From the NCBI RefSeq assembly GCF_000316035.1, contig NZ_ANHX01000080.1, positions 1 through 64,000 on the forward strand: DNA of 64,000 nt, read 5' to 3'. Below, in pieces: positions 54,722-63,994 of this stretch. Origin of the DNA: Paenibacillus sp. PAMC 26794. GTDB taxonomy: Bacteria; Bacillota; Bacilli; Paenibacillales; Paenibacillaceae. Position 1 is the stretch's first letter. Every line of letters begins with the position of its first letter. The position numbers and the translations under genes were made by a program. Under the pieces are notes generated by a model. It was not told where the DNA came from. It worked only from the letters and a program-made list of their open reading frames with translations, and ran no database searches.

Positions 54722-55981
54722 ATGAGCTTTTTTAGTCGGTTTTTGAAGAGACAACAGCCGGAGGAACGTCCGCTGTTTTACGATATTGTATGTCCTTATT
54801 GTTTCAGCAAGTTCTCACCGGAAGAGGTGGTGTTCCGCGCCGCCCATCACCGCGATGATGATGAGGACTACGCACTCGGGGAAGATGCGAAGTTGAATCG
54901 GTATCGTGAAAGATTTGGACTCGATACGGTATTTGATATGGAAGCCGTATTGGCTCCGCATGATGTACCGGAGGAACATCGGATTTATTCCGATAACATC
55001 GTGATGGGTCTGAACGATCGGTATGGTGTCGTTACGCGTCGCCGGTTGTGTCCGAAATGTCATAACGAGCTACCTGTTACGGCGGGTAAAGCACCGAGCA
55101 ATATCATATCCATCATTGGTGCATCCCAGGTAGGTAAATCCGTCTACATGACTTCATTAATTCATACATTGCAGCATTATACAGCCGATCATTTTGACGC
55201 GGCTTGCATGCCATTGAATGCGGAGATCAGCCGCCGGTTCCGTGCGGATTATGAAGAACCGTTGTTCGAACGGGGCGACCTGCTGGATTCCACGCAGAAG
55301 GAAAAGTTGCAGGAGCCGTTTATCTTCCAGTTTGTATTCAAGGATGAAGATAAAGCGCCGCTGACACTGGTGTTCTTTGACGTTGCGGGTGAAGGTATGG
55401 TGGAGCAGGACTATCTCGGACTTCACGGGCAGCACATCAAGAACTCGGCAGGTATCCTGTTCATGGTGGACCCACTCCAGATTCGTTCGATTCGGGACAA
55501 AATCCGCATTAACCTCGGCAATGAGCCGGGAGAGTGGACGCCACGATACGATGAGCCGCGCGATGTAGTGCTGACGATGTTCGGAGATTTTATCGCCTAT
55601 CAGGACAAAGCCAAGACCAATATTCCAACGGCTGTTGTACTCACCAAAAGTGACATGCTACATTCCCTCAAGGATGACGAGGGGGATTATATCAAATCGA
55701 ACAGTAATGTCTTCCGCAACATGGTGCACCGCGATTGGTTCGACTTAACCGAGTTCGAGAATATCGACGGGGAGATCCGGCGTTTTATCGAGAAGGTGGA
55801 TCGTCCGTTCAAGGGCACGATGGATGTGTACTTCAAGGATACAGCCTATTTCGCAGTATCTGCGTTGGGCAGCAATCCGGTGGATATGAAATTGCAGGGT
55901 GTGGTTAGCCCGATCCGCGTGGATGAACCCTTCCTGTGGTTGCTGTACAAGCTGAAGTACATTGAGGGGAGAGTGGGATGA
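54722..55981 (+). CDS. Zinc-ribbon P-loop GTPase (DO-GTPase2-like)
   Basis: A 419-residue cytosolic GTPase. Two CxxC pairs (24-27 and 110-113) make a zinc ribbon before the G domain. The G motifs are GASQVGKS (133-140), DVAGEG (220-225), TKSD (308-311) and SALG near 375. Layout and context resemble the GTPase family termed double-GTPase 2 in studies of NTP-dependent conflict systems; that assignment is from memory. Its stop overlaps the start of the next gene (ATGATG). Ggagggga precedes the ATG at 54722. Likely switch of the system. Confidence 0.87.
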   Translation: MSFFSRFLKRQQPEERPLFYDIVCPYCFSKFSPEEVVFRAAHHRDDDEDYALGEDAKLNRYRERFGLDTVFDMEAVLAPHDVPEEHRIYSDNIVMGLNDRYGVVTRRRLCPKCHNELPVTAGKAPSNIISIIGASQVGKSVYMTSLIHTLQHYTADHFDAACMPLNAEISRRFRADYEEPLFERGDLLDSTQKEKLQEPFIFQFVFKDEDKAPLTLVFFDVAGEGMVEQDYLGLHGQHIKNSAGILFMVDPLQIRSIRDKIRINLGNEPGEWTPRYDEPRDVVLTMFGDFIAYQDKAKTNIPTAVVLTKSDMLHSLKDDEGDYIKSNSNVFRNMVHRDWFDLTEFENIDGEIRRFIEKVDRPFKGTMDVYFKDTAYFAVSALGSNPVDMKLQGVVSPIRVDEPFLWLLYKLKYIEGRVG

Positions 55982-58900
55982 TGCGTTCTTCCGTAACCCC
56001 GCCCATTGAACAACAGCTGTATACCCGAGAGCGGCGCGGGGTGTTTCGCACAACAGAGGGGTTTGATACGGTTGCGGCATCGCCGGGACTGGACCCTTCT
56101 TTTATCAAAAAAGTGCTTCACCCCTACTGTGTCTATGACGCTCCAGCGGAGCTAACAGGTCGTAGCGAGAAGGACGAGACGAAGTTTCCGGCTTCCATTC
56201 ACCTGCTTCATCTGGAGAGTGGAGAGACGATTCTTGGGCAAAATGTGTACCAGTCTGCAGATTTCACCGGGCTGCGCAGTGCCTTTTTTGCACATAATTA
56301 CGTCTTGTCTCCCGAACGCTCGGAAGGGCAGATGAAACACGGCGGCTGGCTGGATGCCGTGTTCGCCACGTCCTATGACATCGAACAAGGTACAGTTCTG
56401 CCAGCACTTGCTGAATTGCCCATATCGTCGGGAAATGGTCCGGATTCATCACCAGCCCAGATGCTGAGCGCCTTGAAGATGAACGAAGTACTGTTCAAGC
56501 GTCTGCTCTACGCGGTGATGCAGTCTGTAGCGACACGCAGAAAAGTATACATTGCCCTGGATCTTGCCGCAGAGGAAGTGACCGCAGGGGCCAAAGGCTT
56601 GCTACGCTTGCTGTACACGGTGTTACCTTACGCGTTCCGGCGGCAGCTTGGTTTTATGACATTTGCCAAGGAGCCGCAGGCCAAGAAAGGCATCCATGTT
56701 CAGTTTGTAGAGCGAGGGACGTTACGTCCGAAAGACCGGAATACGGAGAAGGATTTCACCTTTGATCTGGTATCCGGCAGAGTGACACATGCGGATGCAT
56801 CTGTAGCGAAGTTACCTTATGCGGAATTCGCCTGGGCCTTATTGCAGGAACCTGGTGCTGCGGATGCGTTCTATACGTTTGCCGACGAGATGTTGTCTGG
56901 CATGGAGCCTGGACGGGAACTTTCTATTGAAGCATATGGTGAACTTGCGGTGTTCTATGGTCTTGAACAAGGCTTGGAAGACCTGTATCTGGATAACAAA
57001 AGCCATGTTCTGAGTGGATTGTTGACCTATCTGAAGCCGGATGGTGGATTACAGCAACGTTCCCGTCTGAACGAGCTGTTCTTGACCTTGCTCAGCAGGG
57101 AACTGGACAGTGTGAAGCGTGAGAACGTACCCGAAGAAGACGTCGCAGCTCGCATTGGAGAATATTTCAGTGTTGCCGCGCCCGTGGTGCAATCCCGGAT
57201 TGTGGACTATTTCATCTACGGTGTGAATAATGCCCGCGCCCAGAAGCGTATGCGTGCTGTGCAGGAATTGTATGCTGTGCTGGATCGGGATCCGCAGCTG
57301 AATCGAGCTTTCTTTGATAAAGTGCTGGCCAATGAATCGCTTACCAAGCTGTTGTTCGAGCCTTATCTGGACAATCAGCTGAAACGCACCGAATCGGCAG
57401 CGAACGTCGTGGAAGTGATCCGAAGATGGGTTACGTCCCATCCATCTGCGATCCACTACAGCTTCTTGCAGGAGCGGACAGCCAATGAGCTGCGTGAACG
57501 GTTATGTTCTGCGCCTAATCCGGTAGAGTCTGCGAATGAAGCCCTCCAGCGTGTTAGCATACTGGATCGGGTATCCGCTGATGTCACCTATGATACAGGC
57601 ATTACGGCACGAATTGGTCAATCTGAAGCTACAGCCCGCCCTAATCGCAAAGGGGGATCTCCTTCTGCCAGTCAAGATCCGGCATATCAGGAGGAGTTAA
57701 CCCGCCTTGCAGACAAGCTTGCTTATGTCATTAACCTGTTTATGATTCAGGATCTCGATCTGGATCGGGTTAACCGTGAACAGCTATTAAGCATTGATAT
57801 TTTGCAGCATGGCAATGAGGTTCGGGATTGGGCGGCACGTCAGGGCTCTGATGTATCCGCTCGAACGAACATGATGCTGGCTGCGAGAGTGTGGCTTAGT
57901 GGCGAGGGGAATGAAGAAGAGGCATTGGAGGCACTTTCCCTGGCAGAACGCAATGAACTTCAACGCTGGACGCGTCGCTGGCTTGCCGGAGAGCTGCAGA
58001 CTCATCCGGGGATCGCGGCATATGAAGCTTTGCCGATGGCTTTTTATCGGGGGGGAAGCGGCAGCAATCGGTTGGATTATCCTGGTCTGATTGAATTCAT
58101 CCGCATCAATGCAAGTCGTGCTGAAGGGCTGTATCCATTCTTCGAATGGTCAGGAGATCATCGGATGTTTGTCCGGGGTTCCAATGCGCATAAAGGATAT
58201 GCGGATGCGATCGTGGCGTATTTCAAAGCCCATGACCGTGAAGCTTTCAAGTCGAAGTCAGCTTTCAAACCGTATTATGCGAGAGCAAGCAAGACAATGA
58301 AGCCGGTCTATGACCGTGCGAAGACGGAATTGTCCTCTCCACTGGTGCGAATGCTAACGGGTAAAAGGAAAAATCTGTTCGGATTAATCCTCTTGATCCT
58401 GGTTCTGGGTATTGCTGGCGGTACATATGCATGGATGAAAGATTCTGTAGAGCCGCCAGCGGCATCCCCTCCATCTACCCAGGAGCCTGTCATACCGGCT
58501 GAACCTGAGGTGCAGCTCGCGGAGCAGATTGCTTATATGATTCCTGCGAGTGAACAGGAGGGTACGGAATCACCTGCTCAACTGGTGATCCGTTTCAGGA
58601 ATAATACGGGAAGCACTGAGTTTGAGCAAGGCAAACTTCAATTGACGATGAAGGATGATAGTACTCAAGAGTTGGATGCTACAGGTATGTGGGAGAGCTT
58701 TAATCGGAATGAAGAGCCTGATACCCAAGATACCTCCGATGGTGGCTCAGGAAGTACTTCCGAAGGAAGCACGGATGGCTCATCAGGGGGAAATGCGGGG
58801 AACACAGAGCAGACGGAGGATGGCGATCAACAGGCCGATCCTTCAACATCGGGTGATTCCACTTCAGATCCTGCTACCGATACAACAACGGATACAGGGA

Positions 58901-59175
58901 CGAATGCATCGTCTAATGCTGCGAGTGGAGACACGGATCAAGGGACCGATTCAGATCAGGCTACAGGATCGACATCGCCTGACACATCTGTATCCAATGA
59001 ACAGGATGCGGATGCGACTACATCTTCACAGATGTCTATTGGAGCGGTGGATCGCCTCTATCCGTATGGATTGCAGATCGATCTTCCAGCGAATATGGAT
59101 GCCGAGAGCATTGTCAGTGTGAAGAGTACGCAGGGCAGTATGACGGTGATCCAATTGATACCGCAGCCTAATTAA
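55978..59175 (+). CDS. Large single-pass GTPase-associated protein (GAP1-like)
   Basis: A 1065-residue protein, last gene of the operon. The N-terminal domain (about 1-330: QQLYTRERRGVFRTTEGFDTVA; LRLLYTVLPYAFRRQLGFMTFA) matches what I recall of GTPase-associated protein 1 N-terminal type 2, followed by a helical middle domain. One membrane helix (about 800-819) separates this from a ~245-residue outside part: a beta-rich stretch, a long Ser/Thr/Asp/Gly-rich linker (about 920-1010) and a C-terminal beta domain (LYPYGLQIDLP). It overlaps the GTPase gene by 4 bp, so the two probably form a complex. Confidence 0.8.
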   Translation: MMRSSVTPPIEQQLYTRERRGVFRTTEGFDTVAASPGLDPSFIKKVLHPYCVYDAPAELTGRSEKDETKFPASIHLLHLESGETILGQNVYQSADFTGLRSAFFAHNYVLSPERSEGQMKHGGWLDAVFATSYDIEQGTVLPALAELPISSGNGPDSSPAQMLSALKMNEVLFKRLLYAVMQSVATRRKVYIALDLAAEEVTAGAKGLLRLLYTVLPYAFRRQLGFMTFAKEPQAKKGIHVQFVERGTLRPKDRNTEKDFTFDLVSGRVTHADASVAKLPYAEFAWALLQEPGAADAFYTFADEMLSGMEPGRELSIEAYGELAVFYGLEQGLEDLYLDNKSHVLSGLLTYLKPDGGLQQRSRLNELFLTLLSRELDSVKRENVPEEDVAARIGEYFSVAAPVVQSRIVDYFIYGVNNARAQKRMRAVQELYAVLDRDPQLNRAFFDKVLANESLTKLLFEPYLDNQLKRTESAANVVEVIRRWVTSHPSAIHYSFLQERTANELRERLCSAPNPVESANEALQRVSILDRVSADVTYDTGITARIGQSEATARPNRKGGSPSASQDPAYQEELTRLADKLAYVINLFMIQDLDLDRVNREQLLSIDILQHGNEVRDWAARQGSDVSARTNMMLAARVWLSGEGNEEEALEALSLAERNELQRWTRRWLAGELQTHPGIAAYEALPMAFYRGGSGSNRLDYPGLIEFIRINASRAEGLYPFFEWSGDHRMFVRGSNAHKGYADAIVAYFKAHDREAFKSKSAFKPYYARASKTMKPVYDRAKTELSSPLVRMLTGKRKNLFGLILLILVLGIAGGTYAWMKDSVEPPAASPPSTQEPVIPAEPEVQLAEQIAYMIPASEQEGTESPAQLVIRFRNNTGSTEFEQGKLQLTMKDDSTQELDATGMWESFNRNEEPDTQDTSDGGSGSTSEGSTDGSSGGNAGNTEQTEDGDQQADPSTSGDSTSDPATDTTTDTGTNASSNAASGDTDQGTDSDQATGSTSPDTSVSNEQDADATTSSQMSIGAVDRLYPYGLQIDLPANMDAESIVSVKSTQGSMTVIQLIPQPN

Positions 59176-59279
59176 GCTGTAAATCATATTATTTGAGCAT
59201 GTTGCATAGATTCATTAAGTGTTTTTTGATCCAATGATGAAAAATGCTGGCTTCATACCTTATTAAACGAGCGTATGTG

Positions 59280-59318
59280 AGATGACCTTGAACTTGAATT
59301 TCAAGGTCATCTTTTTTT
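59280..59318 (+). terminator. Terminator of the vWA/tubulin/GTPase operon
   Basis: agatgaccttgaa (59280-59292) pairs perfectly with ttcaaggtcatct (59300-59312), followed by seven T. It is the first strong terminator after 44703. Confidence 0.88.
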
Positions 59319-59537
59319 GTTCCACATCCCGGGATATAGCAAACGAATGAAAAAAACTCACACATTCACAATTCAGACACAAAATTTGCGATTCAAGAGT
59401 TTGAAAGACAGTCAGAAGTGATAAAGTACGCGGAATGAATGAGAAAAGATCTCATGTGTACTTGAGAAAAGAGGGGGATTTCTGCTACAGAAAGACCAAA
59501 TAACGCACGAAAAGAGAAGGGAATTTGGTTTTTTATG

Positions 59538-59566
59538 TTGACAAATGATAATGATTATCAGTATCT
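59538..59566 (+). promoter_or_regulatory. Iron-regulated promoter with Fur box
   Basis: TTGACA (59538-59543) and a weak -10 (gtatct, 59561-59566) flank a perfect 7-1-7 Fur box TGATAAT-G-ATTATCA (59546-59560), so Fur-iron would cover the spacer. The rest of the gap 59319-59670 shows no gene. Confidence 0.85.
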
Positions 59567-59670
59567 TTAGTGTAGAAGATATTTGCGTCGGAAATACACA
59601 GAATTAAAATTTCGTTTTTGTTGTCATAGCCGGATTACATAACCGGGATAAATGAGAGAGGGATGATCGC

Positions 59671-60555
59671 ATGTTTCGTCTGGAGACGACCAAGCTGGAT
59701 ATCGCTTATGAGGAAAGACTAATTGTAGAGGATCTGAATATTCAGATTCCCCAAGGAAAAATTACAGCACTTGTTGGAGCCAATGGTTCAGGGAAGTCAA
59801 CCATCCTGAAAACGATGGCACGTATTATGGCTCCAAAAGCAGGTAATGTATTGCTCGACGGGAAGTCCATCCATAAACAGTCCACGCGTGAAGTTGCCAA
59901 GCAACTTGCGATTTTGCCACAGAATCCAACAGCCCCTGAAGGTCTTACCGTTACTGAACTGGTATCGTATGGTCGCTTTCCTTATCAAAAAGGATTTGGC
60001 TCCATGCGTGCGGAAGACAAACGTATGATTGAATGGGCTATCGAAGTGACAGCCATGACTGAATTCCATGATCGTCCGATTGATCAACTGTCCGGTGGAC
60101 AGCGTCAACGTGCCTGGATTGCCATGGCACTTGCACAAGAAACAGATATCCTTTTCCTGGACGAGCCGACTACGTTCCTGGATATGGCTCACCAGCTCGA
60201 AGTATTGCAATTACTGGAGCAACTGAATGCCACAGCCAACCGTACCATTGTTATGGTTGTGCATGACTTGAATCATGCTTCCCGCTATGCACATCACATG
60301 ATTGGTATCAAAAAAGGTAACGCCATCGCTCATGGTTCACCTGTGGAAGTTATGAACTCGGATGTGCTTCGTGAAGTATTCAACATTGAAGCAGATATCG
60401 TGATTGATCCGCGTTCCGGTGTACCGCTCTGCTTGCCTTACGCTCTTGCAGGCGAACGCCAGCAATCGAAGACGCCAGAGCAGCTGGTCATGAACAGTGC
60501 GATGGTTCATGCTGGGGGACGGACAGAACCACGTGTTCAAGCGACAGGAAGTTAA
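59671..60555 (+). CDS. Iron-siderophore ABC transporter ATP-binding protein (YusV/FhuC-like)
   Basis: A 294-residue FecE-type ATPase. Walker A GANGSGKST, signature LSGGQRQRAW, Walker B ILFLDEP and the switch His in VVHDLNH are present. It energises uptake of ferric siderophores through permeases encoded elsewhere; no permease or binding protein is next to it, as for Bacillus YusV, which serves several systems. The C-terminal ~40 residues extend past the usual end. A Fur box in the promoter shows iron repression. Confidence 0.92.
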   Translation: MFRLETTKLDIAYEERLIVEDLNIQIPQGKITALVGANGSGKSTILKTMARIMAPKAGNVLLDGKSIHKQSTREVAKQLAILPQNPTAPEGLTVTELVSYGRFPYQKGFGSMRAEDKRMIEWAIEVTAMTEFHDRPIDQLSGGQRQRAWIAMALAQETDILFLDEPTTFLDMAHQLEVLQLLEQLNATANRTIVMVVHDLNHASRYAHHMIGIKKGNAIAHGSPVEVMNSDVLREVFNIEADIVIDPRSGVPLCLPYALAGERQQSKTPEQLVMNSAMVHAGGRTEPRVQATGS

Positions 60556-60592
60556 TAAATTGGGCTTATGTGGTCCTTACATTATAGAATGA

Positions 60593-60628
60593 AGCCGCTG
60601 TGCGCTATTGCACGCGGCTCTTTTGCAT
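60593..60628 (+). terminator. Terminator of the ABC ATPase gene
   Basis: agccgctgtgc pairs with gcacgcggct (one bulged T), then ctttt. Confidence 0.65.
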
Positions 60629-60792
60629 TCATGGGGGATTTGCAATGCATGGGAGCAAAGGGGACGGGTAGACCCTGGATTTGGTAATCGCATCGGATCG
60701 GTCTATAATAATAGGACAGGCTGTGGGTTCATTGGTTATGCCAACGTGCTCGCAACAGCCCAAACCAACATATGTCATGGGAGGAATCAGTC

Positions 60793-61272
60793 ATGTCCGT
60801 ATATTCATATCAGGCGGTAACCGCCGCAAACCAAGAAGTCTCACTGGATCTGTATCAAGGTAAAGTATTGGTCATTGCCAATACAGCCAGCAAGTGTGGG
60901 CTGACCCCGCAATACGGTGAATTGCAAAAGCTCTATGATCGTTATCGCGATCAAGGCTTGGTTGTACTGGGTTTCCCTTGTAACCAGTTTGGAGGGCAGG
61001 AGCCAGGTACAAGTGAGGAAGCAGAATCATTTTGCCAGATTAACTATGGTGTGAATTTCCCGGTGTTTGCTAAGGTAGATGTGAATGGTGAGGACACTCA
61101 TCCCCTGTTCCAATACCTGAAGGAGCAACAACCTGGCGTAGGTGAAACAAGCGACATCCAATGGAACTTTACCAAGTTCCTTGTTAACCGTGAAGGTGAA
61201 GTGGTAGGTCGTGTTGAACCGAAAGAATCTCCGGAGACAATGATTGCAGATATCGAGAAATTGCTCGGTTAA
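60793..61272 (+). CDS. Glutathione peroxidase family thiol peroxidase
   Basis: A 159-residue thioredoxin-fold peroxidase of the GPx/BsaA type. The catalytic Cys is C35 in NTASKCGLTPQY, the conserved Gln lies in CNQFGGQEP and Trp/Asn in DIQWNFTKF. It uses thioredoxin or bacillithiol rather than glutathione in Bacilli (known for the family). The ATG at 60793 has gggagg in front; an in-frame ATG at 60772 contains this site and is rejected. Confidence 0.92.
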   Translation: MSVYSYQAVTAANQEVSLDLYQGKVLVIANTASKCGLTPQYGELQKLYDRYRDQGLVVLGFPCNQFGGQEPGTSEEAESFCQINYGVNFPVFAKVDVNGEDTHPLFQYLKEQQPGVGETSDIQWNFTKFLVNREGEVVGRVEPKESPETMIADIEKLLG

Positions 61273-61286
61273 TACAAGAACGTTTG

Positions 61287-61325
61287 AGAAGCCTGTCCTT
61301 GCATAAACAAGGATGGGCTTCTTTG
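61287..61325 (+). terminator. Terminator of the peroxidase gene
   Basis: agaagcctgtccttg pairs with caaggatgggcttct, followed by ttgatt. Confidence 0.8.
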
Positions 61326-61620
61326 ATTATTTTATATACGCAGATTTATTCTCTTCACAGGTAGGAGTTGGATCCATGAAATCAACCCTGTAATGAAAAT
61401 TGAAGCCATTTATTCTTTGTATAAGTCAAACATGAAGGCAGGAGACGCCTCTAAATTTTATACGTCCACACGGTGTTCATACAGGGATCACGGAAGCCAT
61501 TACATAGCATAAACGCGCCCAAATCCGGGGACAATGAAATCAATACAATGAAGGGAAGAAAGGCTTAAATACAGGGAAATGACCTCCTCTGACAAATTTT
61601 TTTTGCTCAACCTATTGCAA

Positions 61621-61703
61621 TGTGAAAAATATCACATTATAATGAGTGTATAAAGTGAAATAAATCACATACACAGTTTCGAACAAGAAGTGAAATGTTT
61701 CAC
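61621..61703 (+). promoter_or_regulatory. Three GTGA-N6-TCAC sites upstream of the NADH oxidase
   Basis: gtgaaaaatatcac (61622-61635), gtgaaataaatcac (61655-61668) and gtgaaatgtttcac (61690-61703), spaced 33 and 35 bp. A TATAAT at 61638-61643 lies directly after the first. The third matches the Rex core GTGAA-N4-TTCAC; the first also fits FNR (TGTGA-N6-TCACA). Control by NADH/NAD ratio (Rex) or oxygen (FNR) is likely. The remainder of the gap 61326-61758 has no gene. Confidence 0.7.
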
Positions 61704-61758
61704 AACCATAACAACCTTATATTCAAACTCATTTATATATTTCGAGGAGGAACTTTTA

Positions 61759-63120
61759 ATGAAAATCGCAGTTATCGGATGTACACACGCAGGGACCGCA
61801 GCCATCGTAAATACCGCCAAATTGTACCCGGATGCTACCATCACCGTGTATGAGCGCAATGACAATATCTCCTTCCTATCTTGTGGCATTGCGCTCTACG
61901 TAGGTGGGGTTGTGAAAGACCCTGACGGTTTGTTCTATTCTTCGCCTAATCAACTGGCAGAGCTTGGTGTTGAGACCAAGATGCTTCATGAAGTAACAGC
62001 AGTAGATGCCAAGGGCCATACCCTTCAGGCTAAAAACCTGCAAACCGGGGAAGAATTTGAAGATACGTTTGACAAACTGATCGTGACAACGGGTTCATGG
62101 CCTGTCGTTCCGAAGCTTGAAGGCATCGAGATGGATAACATTTTACTTTGCAAAAACTACAATCACTCCAACACGATTATTGAAAAAGCCAAAGATGCCA
62201 AACGTGTTACTGTTGTAGGTGCAGGATATATTGGCGTAGAACTGGTGGAAGCTTTCCAGATGAACGGCAAGGAAGTTACCCTGATCGACAGTGTGGACCG
62301 GATTTTGAACAAATACCTGGACCCTGAATTCACGGATGCGATCGAAGACACGTTGACTGGACGCGGCATCAAACTGGCTCTTGGTCAAACGGTACAGAAG
62401 TTTACTGGTGAAGATGGCAAAGTAACTAAGGTGATCACGTCCAAAGGAGAGTTTGAAACCGATCTGGTTATTCTGTGCATTGGTTTCCGTCCAAATACAG
62501 AGCTGCTCAAAGGCCAAGTGGATATGCTGCCAAACGGCGCTATCATCGTGGATAAATATATGCAAACGAGTCAAAAAGACGTCTTCGCTGCGGGTGACAG
62601 CTGTGCTATTCATTACAACCCAACAGGCAAAGCAGCGTACATTCCACTGGCGACTAACGCCGTGCGGATGGGTACACTGGTAGCTCGCAACCTGGTACGT
62701 CCTACGACACCATACATGGGTACACAAGGAACATCGGGTATCAAAATTTATGAGCAAAATATCGCGGGTACAGGGATGACGGAAATGTCTGCTGCTGACG
62801 AAGGTCTGATTGTGGAATCTGTGGTACTGGAAGATAGCTACCGTCCGGAGTTCATGCCAACGGCGGAGAAACTGTTGCTTAAAGTGGTATATGAGCAGGC
62901 TACTCGTCGGATCGTTGGAGCACAGGTGATGTCACAGGTTGATCTTACTCAATCGATTAATACGATCTCGGTCTGCATCCAAAATAACATGACCGTAGAT
63001 GAGCTGGCCTTCATCGACTTCTTCTTCCAGCCACATTACAACAAACCATGGAACTTCCTGAACACGGCTGGTCTGCAAGCATTGCCACCGGTAGAAATAA
63101 AAGCACCAGCAATGGTATAA
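61759..63120 (+). CDS. nox: Water-forming NADH oxidase / CoA-disulfide reductase family
   Basis: A 453-residue flavoprotein with FAD motif IGCTHAGTAA, the redox-active Cys C42 in NISFLSCGIALYVGG, the NADH motif VVGAGYIGVELVEAF and the FAD-closing VFAAGDSCAIHYNP. A single Cys in this place points to four-electron reduction of oxygen to water, as in streptococcal Nox-2. It would regenerate NAD+ and remove oxygen. The ATG at 61759 follows aggagg. The gene symbol is by family resemblance. Confidence 0.88.
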   Translation: MKIAVIGCTHAGTAAIVNTAKLYPDATITVYERNDNISFLSCGIALYVGGVVKDPDGLFYSSPNQLAELGVETKMLHEVTAVDAKGHTLQAKNLQTGEEFEDTFDKLIVTTGSWPVVPKLEGIEMDNILLCKNYNHSNTIIEKAKDAKRVTVVGAGYIGVELVEAFQMNGKEVTLIDSVDRILNKYLDPEFTDAIEDTLTGRGIKLALGQTVQKFTGEDGKVTKVITSKGEFETDLVILCIGFRPNTELLKGQVDMLPNGAIIVDKYMQTSQKDVFAAGDSCAIHYNPTGKAAYIPLATNAVRMGTLVARNLVRPTTPYMGTQGTSGIKIYEQNIAGTGMTEMSAADEGLIVESVVLEDSYRPEFMPTAEKLLLKVVYEQATRRIVGAQVMSQVDLTQSINTISVCIQNNMTVDELAFIDFFFQPHYNKPWNFLNTAGLQALPPVEIKAPAMV

Positions 63121-63165
63121 ACAATGTGATTCGTTGTGAGAGATATGAAAAAAAATAGAATGAGT

Positions 63166-63195
63166 AAAGGCTGGCGATCACTCGCCAGCCTTTTA
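63166..63195. terminator. Bidirectional terminator between nox and the secreted protein gene
   Basis: aaaggctggcga (63166-63177) pairs with tcgccagccttt (63182-63193). T-rich flanks lie on both strands. Confidence 0.82.
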
Positions 63196-63268
63196 CTTAA
63201 TTGATATTTCTAATACATTTAGGATGAGGCTCAATGATTATTATTCATTGTCTGAACTTATAGAGATT

Positions 63269-63754
63269 TTATAGCTCGTTGGTATTTTCAGCAGATATTC
63301 CCCAAGCTTCTGCACTCAAATTGTTTCCACCAGCTCGATATGAGATCTCATAATCTCCGCCTCTAACTCCCTGAGGGTAATCGATATAGCTTTTCCAATC
63401 TAATGTGCCTCCGGCAGGAATGGAATCTTCAATATATACTTTGTCAGAAGAGTGTTTCATAGTAACGGTCATTGTTGATTTTCCAGTGTTTTTAATGAAA
63501 ATTTTAATATGGCCATAGCCTGCCCGAACATAAAACTCGGAAATATCAGACGGACGAGTAGCCAAAGGAGTATGAAAAAGTGTGGATGTTGCCATTGGCG
63601 TGATGATTTGGTCAGGTTCCTCTACAGTAATCGGAGTTACGGGTTGATTAACGTTTAAAATTCTGTCCGGTTTTTGATCGGATGAAGCAGAGGCGGCATA
63701 AACGGATACGGCTAGTAATAAGGACAAAATGGATAATAAAAACACTTTTTTCAT
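63269..63754 (-). CDS. Small secreted protein of unknown function
   Basis: A 161-residue protein with a clear signal peptide (KKVFLLSILSLLLAVSVYAASA, cut likely after AYA or ASA), a Pro-rich linker (about 30-60) and a ~95-residue beta-sandwich-like domain (AGYGHIKIFIKNTGKSTMTV; GDYEISYRAGG). No family is recognised. Aaggaga precedes the ATG. It converges with nox on a shared terminator. Confidence 0.75.
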   Translation of the reverse strand: MKKVFLLSILSLLLAVSVYAASASSDQKPDRILNVNQPVTPITVEEPDQIITPMATSTLFHTPLATRPSDISEFYVRAGYGHIKIFIKNTGKSTMTVTMKHSSDKVYIEDSIPAGGTLDWKSYIDYPQGVRGGDYEISYRAGGNNLSAEAWGISAENTNEL

Positions 63755-63994
63755 ATATAGTAGATCTCCTTATCTATATTGGACATACATAGTCATTGTA
63801 CTATAAATGTATAAAAAATAAATATTTTTCCATTACAATCTCTTATTTTATATCAAAAATTCAACCATGAAGAGTTCACCTCCATACTTTGTGATAAAAG
63901 TAACAAACCTGCCGATATCTTCACGTTACAATGAACTTATCAACAAAACCCATGAAATGAATTTGTTCATGATTAGTGAAGGAGAGGAAGACAT

